DNA of 64,000 nucleotides from contig NZ_SOQX01000001.1 in the NCBI RefSeq assembly GCF_004366735.1, forward strand, positions 248,001 through 312,000. Reading direction: 5' to 3'. The stretch's first letter is position 1; the number at the start of each line of letters is the position of its first letter. This document shows positions 50,318 to 57,588 of this stretch, piece after piece. This DNA is from Thiohalophilus thiocyanatoxydans (GTDB lineage: Bacteria; Pseudomonadota; Gammaproteobacteria; UBA6429; Thiohalophilaceae). Below the pieces are notes generated by a model. The model searched no databases and was not told the DNA's origin. It saw only the letters and a program-made list of their open reading frames with translations. Made by a program: the position numbers and the translations under genes.

Positions 50318-50962
50318 ATGCGCAAGATCATGGTCCTGAATGCCAAGGGCGGTTGTGGCAAAAGCACGATTGCGACAAACCTCGCCAGTTATTACGCGTA
50401 CGAGCGGGAAAAACAGGTCACCCTGGCCGACTTCGATCCCCAGGGATCCAGCATGGCCTGGCTCAGGGTACGCCCCGAAGACTACCCGCAAATTCACGGG
50501 ATTGACGCCACCCGGGAAAATGTCCGCATTCCCGGGACGAGTGAGGTTGTGATTATGGATGCCCCGGCGCGTGTGCAGGGCCCGGAGCTGACCCGGCTGG
50601 TACGCCGGGCGGAGACGATTATCGTTCCGGTATTGCCCTCCCCCATCGATATTCGGGCCGCGGCCGACTTCATGAAGGAACTTCTCACCACCGGGAAGGT
50701 CTCTCGAAAAGAGACCCGGGTCGCGGTTGTCGCCAATCGGGTGAGGGAAAATACATTGATCTATCAGTCGTTACAGGCGTTTCTCAAGAGTTTGCGAATA
50801 CCGTTTGTCACCTCTTTACGGGATACCCAGAATTACATCCGTGCCGAAGAACGGGGCGTGGGTATTTTTGAAATGGCCCCGTCGCAGGTGTGGTGGGATC
50901 GGGAGCAGTGGGAACCGCTGGTGCGCTGGTTGAGAAGCAAACGCAGTCGGGCGGATTCGTAA
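50318..50962 (+). CDS. orphan ParA/MinD-like ATPase
   Basis: 214-residue deviant Walker ATPase. KGGCGKST near residue 10 carries the signature lysine and a second lysine; DFDPQGSSMAWL is Walker A', and VVIMDAPARVQGPELT is Walker B. The C-terminal part (SLRDTQNYIRAEERGVGIFEM) follows the ParA pattern. No parB, minE or partner gene is adjacent, so it is an orphan whose cargo is unknown. AAGGAGG ten bases before the ATG at 50318 fixes the start; upstream in-frame codons run through repeat sequence. Confidence 0.85.
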   Translation: MRKIMVLNAKGGCGKSTIATNLASYYAYEREKQVTLADFDPQGSSMAWLRVRPEDYPQIHGIDATRENVRIPGTSEVVIMDAPARVQGPELTRLVRRAETIIVPVLPSPIDIRAAADFMKELLTTGKVSRKETRVAVVANRVRENTLIYQSLQAFLKSLRIPFVTSLRDTQNYIRAEERGVGIFEMAPSQVWWDREQWEPLVRWLRSKRSRADS

Positions 50963-51019
50963 ATGATTAAGGCGCAATCAGGACAGACCTGGCTGATCGC
51001 ACGGCCGGGAGCACATAGT

Positions 51020-51574
51020 ATGCATTGCAGGCGGTATTTTGCCTTGTTATTAACGGCGTTGCTGCTCGGTGGCTGCAGCTCCACCGTGAATGTGGATTAC
51101 GAGCAGAGCTACAATTTCGCGGCACTTAAAACGTATGTCCTGCAGGAGGCGCCGGAGCGGATCGACGACGATCCCCGGTTGGATACGCCGATGATGCAAC
51201 AACGTCTGATCCGGGCTATACGTGCCGAGCTGCAGCAGGCCGGATTGCGTGAGGCGAAGCCGGGCGAAGTCCGGGTCAGCTATCGGCTTGATATAAAACA
51301 GGAGATCGAAAGCGATTCATCCGGCGTCTCGGTGGGCCTTGGCACCTTCAGCCGGAATGTCGGTATCGGTTTCGGCTACGGTTTTCCGACCTCCGGGGTG
51401 GAATCCTATGATCGTCTGGTGTTGACGATTGATCTGGACAATCGTGAAACCGGCGACTTGCTCTGGCGCGGTTCTGACAGTCGTCGCCTGTATGCCGGCA
51501 GCACCCCGAAAAGCAACACCGAGCTGGTCAATGAGCTGGTCGAGGCCATTTTGAAAAAATTTCCGCCACGTTGA
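51020..51574 (+). CDS. DUF4136 lipoprotein
   Basis: 184-residue lipoprotein: signal peptide with lipobox LLGGC and the DUF4136 pattern (VDYEQSYNFAALKTYVLQ at the start of the mature part; then YRLDIKQEIES, VGIGFGYG, LTIDLDNRETGDLLWRGSDSRR). The start at 51020 places the signal peptide correctly; an in-frame ATG at 50963 would precede it by 19 residues. It follows the ParA-like gene by 57 bases. Function unknown. Confidence 0.8.
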   Translation: MHCRRYFALLLTALLLGGCSSTVNVDYEQSYNFAALKTYVLQEAPERIDDDPRLDTPMMQQRLIRAIRAELQQAGLREAKPGEVRVSYRLDIKQEIESDSSGVSVGLGTFSRNVGIGFGYGFPTSGVESYDRLVLTIDLDNRETGDLLWRGSDSRRLYAGSTPKSNTELVNELVEAILKKFPPR

Positions 51575-51625
51575 GCGTGGCGCGATCCCTGCCGATCCAT
51601 TGTTGTATACAGAGGTAACGTGTCT

Positions 51626-52312
51626 TCAGGGCGCAGAGGGTTCTGCCCCGAGATCCAGTTGCTGGCGTAACCAGGTCGCGATATCGGCAATCTCCGCCGG
51701 GTGGACCTGGTGCTGCATGGGGTAGACCTTCCAGGTCACGCTGTAATCGGCCTGTTGCAGAACATGGCAGGCGTGTTCGGCCAGCGATAAGGGTACGACG
51801 GGATCGTCACTGCCGTGGGCCATAAAGATCGGCGTCACCTGACTGGCGGGGTGTCGCTCATTGTCGAGCTCCGAAACCAGTGGCAGATAGGCCGAAAGCG
51901 CGAGTATGCCCCCCAGGGGTTCCGCCTGGCGCAGGCCGGTATGCAGCGCTATCGCCCCGCCCTGGGAGAAGCCGGCCAGAATGATCCGATGGGAGGGAAT
52001 ACCTCGTTGGTGTTGCTGCTGAATCAGCGCTTCGACCATCGCCTGTGAAGCCCGGATTCCTCCGGTATCTTCATTCTCCTGAATCCGGGGCGAACGGATA
52101 TCGTACCAGGCACGCATGGCCATGCCACCGTTGAGCGTGACCGGCTGGACCGGCGCGTGGGGAAAAACAAACCGGACGGACCGATCCACCAGCCCCAGTT
52201 CGGGGACCAGCGGTTCGAAATCATGACCGTCGGCACCCAGGCCGTGTAGCCAGATGACGCAGTGTTGTGCCTCGGCGGGGCCGACTTCCACACATTCGGG
52301 TAATTGGGACAT
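51626..52312 (-). CDS. carboxylesterase / lysophospholipase-like alpha/beta hydrolase
   Basis: 228-residue alpha/beta hydrolase of the EstB/phospholipase-carboxylesterase family. The triad is visible as GFSQGG (Ser), HGSDDPVV (Asp) and YPMQHQVHPAE (His); VIWLHGLGADGHDFEPLV is the oxyanion loop. No signal peptide, so cytoplasmic. Convergent with the DUF4136 gene. Substrate is likely a short-chain ester or acyl-thioester; not determinable here. Confidence 0.9.
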   Translation of the reverse strand: MSQLPECVEVGPAEAQHCVIWLHGLGADGHDFEPLVPELGLVDRSVRFVFPHAPVQPVTLNGGMAMRAWYDIRSPRIQENEDTGGIRASQAMVEALIQQQHQRGIPSHRIILAGFSQGGAIALHTGLRQAEPLGGILALSAYLPLVSELDNERHPASQVTPIFMAHGSDDPVVPLSLAEHACHVLQQADYSVTWKVYPMQHQVHPAEIADIATWLRQQLDLGAEPSAP

Positions 52313-52580
52313 AAGTTTTCAGGGGATTGTGATTGTGTTGCGATTGTACACATGACGGTACTGATGTATCTACAACTTGTGACAGTGCCCAATTCATCGC
52401 GTTTCCTATGAAAGGAATGTCGAGCAGGCTCACGTCCCTTACTTTTCTGAAGATCCAATAAAATAATGAAGATATCGAAAGGACAGCGTCACTGAAAATA
52501 TTATTCAGTGTTATCGGTATGTTCGGTGGTATGTTGAATGGGTTAGCGGTTTTGCACCAAGGCCGCAGGAACACAAGATG

Positions 52581-52824
52581 TAGGTCAGGTTATGCACAGC
52601 ATTACCTGACATTCTCCGTATTGGCCAGAGTGTCACCCAGGCTAACGCCAGCGTGACCTGCAGGACTAGCCAGGGTATAAAGTATGCATAAATTTGGAAA
52701 AGTGGCGTAGGTCAGGTTGCGCGCAGCGCTACCTGACATTCTCCGTATCGGCAGGGTGTCACGCAGGTTAACGCCAGCGTGACCTGCAGGATTAGCCAGG
52801 GTATAAAGTGTGCATAAGTTCGGA
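52581..52824. repeat. 127-base tandem repeat with internal inverted repeats
   Basis: Copy A at 52581-52699 and copy B at 52708-52824, period 127. Each holds two small palindromes: TCAGGT...ACCTGA around GCGCGCAGCGC, and GTCACGC...GCGTGAC (perfect in copy B). Both end GGGTATAAAGTRTGCATAA. It has the look of a REP/ERIC-like non-coding element in tandem. Confidence 0.88.
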
Positions 52825-52876
52825 CAGTTGTTTAGCCGGTTTTATGTCACAGCAATATGAACAGGTGCGCCAATAA

Positions 52877-52906
52877 AAAAGGCGAAGGGAGAACCCTTCG
52901 CCTTTT
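52877..52906 (-). terminator. rho-independent terminator of soxYZ
   Basis: Stem AAAAGGCGAAGGG / CCCTTCGCCTTTT with a 4-base loop, followed on the minus strand by a T-run. It stands 26 bases after the soxZ stop. Confidence 0.9.
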
Positions 52907-52931
52907 GTACAAGTGAACCTGAGAAAAAAGG

Positions 52932-53246
52932 TTACTTGACCTGGACCGTCAGGGAGTCTTTCTCTCCCTTGTTGTCGACCCAGCTGATGGACACGTCATC
53001 GCCGGATTTGCCGCCGGTGAACTCGTAAGAGAGATACGGGTTCTTGGAGACGGCCGGTCCCCACTGCGCCAGCACAACTTCCTTGCCGTTGTGTTCGCAG
53101 GTCACTTCCTGGATGTAGTGTGCCGGGATCTTGTCGCCGGTTTTCTCGTCCTTGCGCAGACCGGTTTCCATAACGTGCGTAATCAACGACTTGACTGTAA
53201 CGGTGTCCCCCTTGAGGGTCGCCCGGGCTCGGATACTCTTAGCCAT
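52932..53246 (-). CDS. soxZ: sulfur-oxidation carrier subunit SoxZ
   Basis: 104-residue partner of SoxY, forming the SoxYZ heterodimer that carries sulfur intermediates in the periplasmic Sox pathway. Family blocks: SIRARATLKGDTVTVKSLITHVMETGLRK, HYIQEVTCEHNGKEVVLAQWG, and VSKNPYLSYEFTGGKSGD. It has no own signal and is exported with SoxY. GAGG upstream of the ATG at 53246. Last gene before a terminator. No soxXA, soxB or soxCD is in the window. Confidence 0.95.
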   Translation of the reverse strand: MAKSIRARATLKGDTVTVKSLITHVMETGLRKDEKTGDKIPAHYIQEVTCEHNGKEVVLAQWGPAVSKNPYLSYEFTGGKSGDDVSISWVDNKGEKDSLTVQVK

Positions 53247-53288
53247 AATAGTGTTCCTCTTGATCGATTCGTTTCGATGACGACGGGC

Positions 53289-53753
53289 TTAGCCGCCACA
53301 ACCGCCGATAGTGACTTTGACCTCTTTGCGGGCCGAGTAGGCCTTGCCGCCGGCCTTGACCACGGCAACCACATTGGAGGTTTTGGCCATCTTGATGCGG
53401 GTTGAGACAAAGCCTTTGGCGTTGTCGGCCAGCTTGAAGTTGGCCGCCAGGGGCGTGCCGTTCTTCTCGGCGATGATAGCGATTTCCTCGATGCCGGCGA
53501 TGCCGGAGGTGATGGAAACCGGGACCACGGCGCCGTTTTCGGCGATGTCCGGGGCCTTGATGCTGATGTCATCGGTCGGCTCGGTCTGGGCGGTGCCAAA
53601 CAGGTCCTTCATGGCCGTTTGCATATCTTCGGTTTCGAATGCCCGCTTGGGCCAGGCGGCCATGACCGCACCGGGGGTGAGCAGGCCGGCGCCGACGGCG
53701 ACCGCGACGGTGCTACCGGCCAGGCTGCCCTTGAGAAAAGTTCTACGTTGCAT
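53289..53753 (-). CDS. soxY: sulfur-oxidation carrier protein SoxY
   Basis: 154-residue carrier whose C-terminal cysteine holds thiosulfate-derived sulfur; the tail reads VTIGGCGG, the hallmark GGCGG. A twin-arginine signal, QRRTFLKGSLAGS, exports the SoxYZ complex. Other blocks: DISIKAPDIAENGAVVPVSI. GGAGGAG upstream of the ATG at 53753. Followed by soxZ after 42 bases. A standalone soxYZ pair often occurs in organisms with the Dsr pathway. Confidence 0.96.
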   Translation of the reverse strand: MQRRTFLKGSLAGSTVAVAVGAGLLTPGAVMAAWPKRAFETEDMQTAMKDLFGTAQTEPTDDISIKAPDIAENGAVVPVSITSGIAGIEEIAIIAEKNGTPLAANFKLADNAKGFVSTRIKMAKTSNVVAVVKAGGKAYSARKEVKVTIGGCGG

Positions 53754-53928
53754 AAGCTTCTCCTCCTATATAGGTGATTATTCTCTCGCAATATTCGGGC
53801 CAGAAATGAAACCATCCATAAAACAACAGGATAGGTGAGTTTGCCGGGTAGCAGGGGGCGCGGGGTCATGCAATTTGCACGACCGGATTGCAGAATCGAC
53901 GCAGCGGGCAGTTGTCGGGCCCGCCCGG

Positions 53929-54216
53929 CTAGTCGTGAGCGATCGGTTTGTCGGTAAACAGGTAGTCTTTCAGCTCGTCATTGAGTTTGTCGTCGTGGCG
54001 ACGGATCCATTCCAGGACCATGGCGGCATGCTCCTTCTCTTCATCGCGATTGTGTTTGAGAATCGCACGCAGCGCATCGTCCTTGCAGGCATCCATGCGC
54101 TGGTTGTACCAGTCGACTGCCTCCAGCTCTTCCATCAGCGAGACAATGGCGCGATGCATGTCCCGGGTTTCGTCAGAAAGCTCGTCAATCGCTTCGTGAA
54201 AACCTTCATTTGCCAT
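53929..54216 (-). CDS. encapsulated-ferritin-type (EncFtn) ferroxidase, without an encapsulin partner
   Basis: 95-residue two-helix ferritin-like protein closely resembling the Rhodospirillum EncFtn: HRAIVSLMEELEAVDWYNQR and HNRDEEKEHAAMVLEWIRR. Ferroxidase ligands E29, E32, E59, E62 and H63 and the conserved W36 are all present. Such proteins form annular decamers that oxidise Fe(II) but need a capsid to store it. It ends at YLFTDKPIAHD, with no encapsulation peptide, and no encapsulin shell gene is nearby. A Fur-like box lies just upstream. Confidence 0.88.
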   Translation of the reverse strand: MANEGFHEAIDELSDETRDMHRAIVSLMEELEAVDWYNQRMDACKDDALRAILKHNRDEEKEHAAMVLEWIRRHDDKLNDELKDYLFTDKPIAHD

Positions 54217-54243
54217 TTATGGAATTCCTCGTATCCGGTTTGA

Positions 54244-54262
54244 AATCATGATTATCACATTA
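54244..54262. promoter_or_regulatory. possible Fur box upstream of the EncFtn gene
   Basis: AATCATGATTATCACATTA on the plus strand matches 13 of 19 positions of the Fur consensus, including an intact GATAATCAT core on the minus strand. It overlaps a candidate -10 (GATAAT), 28-46 bases before the ATG. It supports iron control but is not decisive. Confidence 0.35.
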
Positions 54263-54319
54263 GCGTAAATACTATTGAGCGTCACGCCCGAAGGCGTTGA
54301 CTTTTATCAATGAAAATAC

Positions 54320-54469
54320 CTAACGGGATAACAACAGCAATACGCCGGCAGCAATAGCGCCAAGGTCCAGTAGTTTGCGCAGATCGCCCAGATTCACAAA
54401 AGCCGACAGGCCGGTCAGGATCAGCCAGGCCGCCAGTACGATCGTTCCTACATGTCGTGGTAATAACAC
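54320..54469 (-). CDS. 49-residue two-helix membrane protein
   Basis: Small ORF starting GTG at 54469, with AAGGAG eight bases upstream. The protein starts MLLPRHVGTIVLAAWLIL and has two hydrophobic helices (residues 7-25 and 36-48) joined by a polar turn NLGDLRK. It resembles small unnamed membrane proteins I associate with many Gammaproteobacteria. It lies between the DsrE gene and the EncFtn gene on the same strand, 73 bases after the former. The remainder of the 54217-54542 gap holds the Fur-like site. Confidence 0.65.
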   Translation of the reverse strand: MLLPRHVGTIVLAAWLILTGLSAFVNLGDLRKLLDLGAIAAGVLLLLSR

Positions 54470-54542
54470 AGATTTTCTCCTTGTTTTTGTCGGTCGATGA
54501 CTCTTCCGCGTGGCGAAGCCCGACGCGAAGAGAAGGGCCGGG

Positions 54543-54881
54543 TTACAGCGTGATTACCTGATCCGGCATATTGCCGGCCAGTGCGGCATACAGATCAGGA
54601 AAACAGCCAATACCGGCACCGTTGACCAGTTTGTCGTCGATCTGGCGCTCGTAGCAGCATTTGTCACAACCCATCAACAGGATGCCCTGCTCCTCGGCCA
54701 CTTTGGCCAGACGTTCGCCAATCGCATCACCCTTGACGAGTACATAGTTATTGTCCTCAAAAAAGAACATACCGACAACCTCGACACCATGGCCTTGTTG
54801 TTCCAGTTGCGGAAGGATCATCTGGGCGAGTTTGTAGGAGACAGTATGTCCCTGCGAGGAAAAGATATAAGCGACTTTCAT
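54543..54881 (-). CDS. DsrE-family sulfur-relay-like protein
   Basis: 112-residue protein of the DsrE/DsrF fold: MKVAYIFSSQGHTVSYKLAQ at the start, then VEVVGMFFFEDNNYVLVKGD. Cysteines at 72, 75, 76 and 93 (GCDKCCYER and GIGCFPD) may carry sulfane sulfur. Related DsrE-like proteins accompany sulfur-oxidation genes. The start at 54881 has GGGAG upstream. It stands upstream of the small membrane protein, EncFtn and soxYZ on one strand. Confidence 0.8.
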   Translation of the reverse strand: MKVAYIFSSQGHTVSYKLAQMILPQLEQQGHGVEVVGMFFFEDNNYVLVKGDAIGERLAKVAEEQGILLMGCDKCCYERQIDDKLVNGAGIGCFPDLYAALAGNMPDQVITL

Positions 54882-55155
54882 TTTAGTCTCCCTGGCTTGT
54901 GTTGTCTGTCTTAATGCGGCAGGCGGATGCGGAAGCCGGGTCGCGATAAACTCGAGGGAACCGACGAAGTAACATGCCATGCATTCTTGCGCGAAGCTGC
55001 GGTTTAGTGCGCTTCGCCCTGATGGTAAGGCCTCGGCGGATGGCTAACAACGTATAGCCTATAAGGGAATACAGTGCAGGGGTCTTTGCATTGCGTGACA
55101 GGGTTATCGGCAGGTCAGCGGCCTGGACAACCCGGCTTTTTGACGGACAGGCCTG
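54882..55155. other. gap between the DUF192 and DsrE genes
   Basis: About 270 bases. No credible gene, hairpin terminator or strong promoter was recognised. Confidence 0.4.
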
Positions 55156-55605
55156 TTAGCGAAATATAAATTTGTCGCCGGCCAGAAGGTTGAGCTGCGC
55201 GTGGGTACCGGCCGGCAATTCAAGCACGTATTTCACCGCTTGCCCGGTTCGATAGATGGGACAGTCCGAATAGGGACAGGGAAGGACGTGGGTGTCGGCG
55301 CCCAGGTAAGCCCGGTTGCTGTCGAAATAAAGAATGTCGATGGGAAAGTGGACATTCTTGTTCCAGAAACGGGTTGGCCGGGGCGGATCGAGAATGAACA
55401 ACATGCCGGTTCCGGCGGGCAGGCGATCCCGGTGCATCAGACCCTGCTGTTGTTCGCTTCGGGTGACCGCCAGCTCCACCCGGAACGGTTTACCGCCAAG
55501 GAGCAGATCGGTTTTTTCAAGGCTGTGTCCGGGCAGGGGCACAAGCAGCAAGCTGACGGCGATACCTGCCAGTAGAGCGCGGCGTGTTGTGCCCCGATTA
55601 TCCAC
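55156..55605 (-). CDS. DUF192 family exported protein
   Basis: 149-residue protein with an N-terminal signal (RRALLAGIAVSLLLVPLPGHS). DUF192 blocks: ELAVTRSEQQQGLMHRDRLPAGTGMLF, FWNKNVHFPIDILYFDSN, and a conserved cysteine pair in CPYSDCPIYRTG. The usual family M-W-M-x-N-T is here FWNKN. It is a small beta-barrel-like domain of unknown function. On the same strand as the beta-propeller gene, 45 bases downstream of it. Confidence 0.85.
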   Translation of the reverse strand: MDNRGTTRRALLAGIAVSLLLVPLPGHSLEKTDLLLGGKPFRVELAVTRSEQQQGLMHRDRLPAGTGMLFILDPPRPTRFWNKNVHFPIDILYFDSNRAYLGADTHVLPCPYSDCPIYRTGQAVKYVLELPAGTHAQLNLLAGDKFIFR

Positions 55606-55650
55606 GATAGCCTGTCAGTGTCACTGGCGGACTCGAAGAAATCTCAAAAT

Positions 55651-56898
55651 CTACCGGGTGGCGTCGGACGTACGTTCGCCGAACAGGTAACGCAGACGGG
55701 TCGCCCCGCCCGTCTTTTGCCGCTCCACCCAGGCCAGGTGCAGATTGCCGTCGGCGTCCAGCACAATCGACGGGTGGTTCTGTTCCGGGGCGCCGCTGGC
55801 GCCGGGGACCGGCAGATCATCACTCCACTGCCCCGCTTCATGCCAGCTGAGCAGAATGTTGGTCTGATCGTCGCGATCATCGTCCCAGGCTGTTACCCGC
55901 TGGCCGTCGGGATGCCCGGTAACGGCGGGATGCCACTGCTGGGCCACGCCGCCGAACGGGTCCTGTACTTTTTCGTTGGGACCGAACAGCGCGTCGTCCT
56001 CGCCCGGATAATGGCTGGCGTAAATGTCATAGCCTTCGCGAAAGTCACGTTTGTCGGCCCAGGCGGCGAGGATGCGTTGTTGACCGTAAGCCGCCAGGGC
56101 AACCCGCGTCACGCCGTGACCCTTGCCATAGGGAGGCCGCGGGCCGGGCGGCGGTTCACTGATGCGCTGCGGTTTAGCAAAACGGCAGCTGCCGGGTTCC
56201 CGGTTTTCGGCTGCCATGATGATGGTGTGTCCATGCCGCCGATCTTCCCAGGCCGCCACGCTGCGATCGGGCAATTTGACGACAGTGGGGTAAAGCTGGG
56301 CCTGTTCCAGAGGTTCGGGATCCACCGCGCAGGCTTCGCCGGCGGCCGGCTCACCCTTGTCGAGCCGGATCCGGCGCAGGTAGACGCGCCGGTGGCGGGT
56401 GCCGTTGTCCGCCGCGGTATAGATGAGCCATACCGCGTCGCCGTCCCCTGCCGCGAGGCTGGCCTGGCCGGCCTGTCGATCGGGCAGCGACAGGACGGGA
56501 CCGGGTTTTCCCTGGTCAACCAGTCGCAGACGCACCCGGCCGGCTTCTTCCCAGGCGACGGCAAAGCGATCCGGGCCGACGGCCGCCAGTGACGGCTCAT
56601 AAGCTTCGTCGGTCTCACTGAGGCGGACGGCCGATCCGAAGCTGTCGGCATCGAGCCGCTTGCGGCTCAGGTAAATAGCGGGCCCGTCCTGGCGATTGTC
56701 CTCCCAGCTTATGGCAACCGTTTCGCCGGCCACCGCAATGTTGCGCCGGCCCGCCGATTCCAGATGATGAAAGATCCCCTCGCCGTGTACGCTCGTCACC
56801 TCGATCGGCGCGTTGAACTCCCAGGGCTGGGCGCCGGCGGGCGCGATCATGCCGTAACCGGCGAGCAGCAGCGCGAGGTCGCGAAGCCGCACTATCAT
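55651..56898 (-). CDS. exported beta-propeller protein of unknown function
   Basis: 415-residue protein with a signal peptide (1-23) and at least five repeats of a W-x-D-x-R type blade motif: ISWEDNRQDGPAIY, VAWEDRRHGHTII, AAWADKRDFREGYDIYASH, TAWDDDRDDQTNILLSW, LAWVERQKTG. This resembles BNR/Asp-box sialidase-like propellers. No catalytic residues could be assigned. Its ATG overlaps the stop of the thioredoxin gene (ATGA), so the two are translationally coupled and probably act together in the periplasm. Confidence 0.75.
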   Translation of the reverse strand: MIVRLRDLALLLAGYGMIAPAGAQPWEFNAPIEVTSVHGEGIFHHLESAGRRNIAVAGETVAISWEDNRQDGPAIYLSRKRLDADSFGSAVRLSETDEAYEPSLAAVGPDRFAVAWEEAGRVRLRLVDQGKPGPVLSLPDRQAGQASLAAGDGDAVWLIYTAADNGTRHRRVYLRRIRLDKGEPAAGEACAVDPEPLEQAQLYPTVVKLPDRSVAAWEDRRHGHTIIMAAENREPGSCRFAKPQRISEPPPGPRPPYGKGHGVTRVALAAYGQQRILAAWADKRDFREGYDIYASHYPGEDDALFGPNEKVQDPFGGVAQQWHPAVTGHPDGQRVTAWDDDRDDQTNILLSWHEAGQWSDDLPVPGASGAPEQNHPSIVLDADGNLHLAWVERQKTGGATRLRYLFGERTSDATR

Positions 56899-57353
56899 GA
56901 CTGACCACCGATTTGGGACTGGACTTTCTCGTCGGCGTCGAGCAGATCCTCGATTCGCTGTACGCCTACCAGCCGTTTCAACGGCTCACCTTCCGGTGTC
57001 ATGAAGGTGAAAACCGGCGTGACAAAGGCGTCGTAACGCGTGCCGACTTCCTGTTCGGTGATCCGCTCCCCGCTGGGCAGTTGCAGGCGCTTGCCGCTTT
57101 CCGAGTCCACATAGGCCAGTACATAGTTGTCGGTGTAAACCTGGCGAACCGTCTCATCGGAGAACGCTTCCTTGTTGGTCTTCTCGCAGTAACCGCAGCC
57201 GTAGCGGCCGAAATAAACAAACAGGGTCTTGTCCTGTTCGCGAGCCTGTTGCATGGCTTCATCAAACGAGAGGAAAGGATAGCCTTCAGGGGCATCGGCC
57301 TGGGCGGGCTGAAACACCAGTGCCATTGATAGCACTAACAGATAACGCAACAT
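56895..57353 (-). CDS. periplasmic thioredoxin-fold protein
   Basis: 152-residue exported thioredoxin-like protein. Signal peptide at 1-19, active site YGCGYCEK (CGYC at 53-56), and TPVFTFMTPEG as the cis-proline region. It resembles SoxW / thioredoxin-7-type oxidoreductases. The start at 57353 (MLRYLLVLSMALVF) places the signal properly; an ATG at 57368 would add five residues. Coupled to the beta-propeller gene downstream by an ATGA overlap. Possibly keeps a cysteine protein reduced, such as SoxY, but this is speculation. Confidence 0.85.
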   Translation of the reverse strand: MLRYLLVLSMALVFQPAQADAPEGYPFLSFDEAMQQAREQDKTLFVYFGRYGCGYCEKTNKEAFSDETVRQVYTDNYVLAYVDSESGKRLQLPSGERITEQEVGTRYDAFVTPVFTFMTPEGEPLKRLVGVQRIEDLLDADEKVQSQIGGQS

Positions 57354-57373
57354 CTCTGGTCTCCACAACGAAT

Positions 57374-57556
57374 TCAGTTGCTATTGAATGAAATTCGGGT
57401 TGGCTTGTCCAGCCCGGCCTGACAATGGATCGGTTCCGGATCACTGTAACAGTAAAGACGCCTTGTTTGCTGCAGAGTTCCCCGGGTGGATGAATCAGCT
57501 TCGTCGAAATAAGGTCGGTTGCCGCATTGCGGGTAAAGACCGAGCAGGAGACTCAT
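57374..57556 (-). CDS. doubtful 60-residue ORF downstream of lpdA
   Basis: Open frame starting ATG at 57556 (MSLLLGLYPQCGNRPYFDE) and ending at 57374, in the gap between lpdA and the thioredoxin gene. No ribosome binding site and no family I know. The frame extends antisense-like into lpdA out of frame, so it may be chance. Confidence 0.15.
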   Translation of the reverse strand: MSLLLGLYPQCGNRPYFDEADSSTRGTLQQTRRLYCYSDPEPIHCQAGLDKPTRISFNSN

Positions 57557-57588
57557 GTTTATGCGCACGCCGGCATCACGCACGCGGG

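Larger units (their letters stand above)
52313..52931. other. 619-base intergenic region with tandem repeats and a terminator
   Basis: No credible gene. It contains the 127-base tandem repeat at 52581-52824 and the soxZ terminator at 52877-52906. The first 250 bases next to the esterase start are AT-richer and show nothing I recognise. Confidence 0.6.

Noticed and set aside
53754-53928. GC-rich palindrome (GCGGGC/GCCCGC) as a terminator for the EncFtn gene
   Set aside because: The arms are short and neither side has a T-run, so it was not called.
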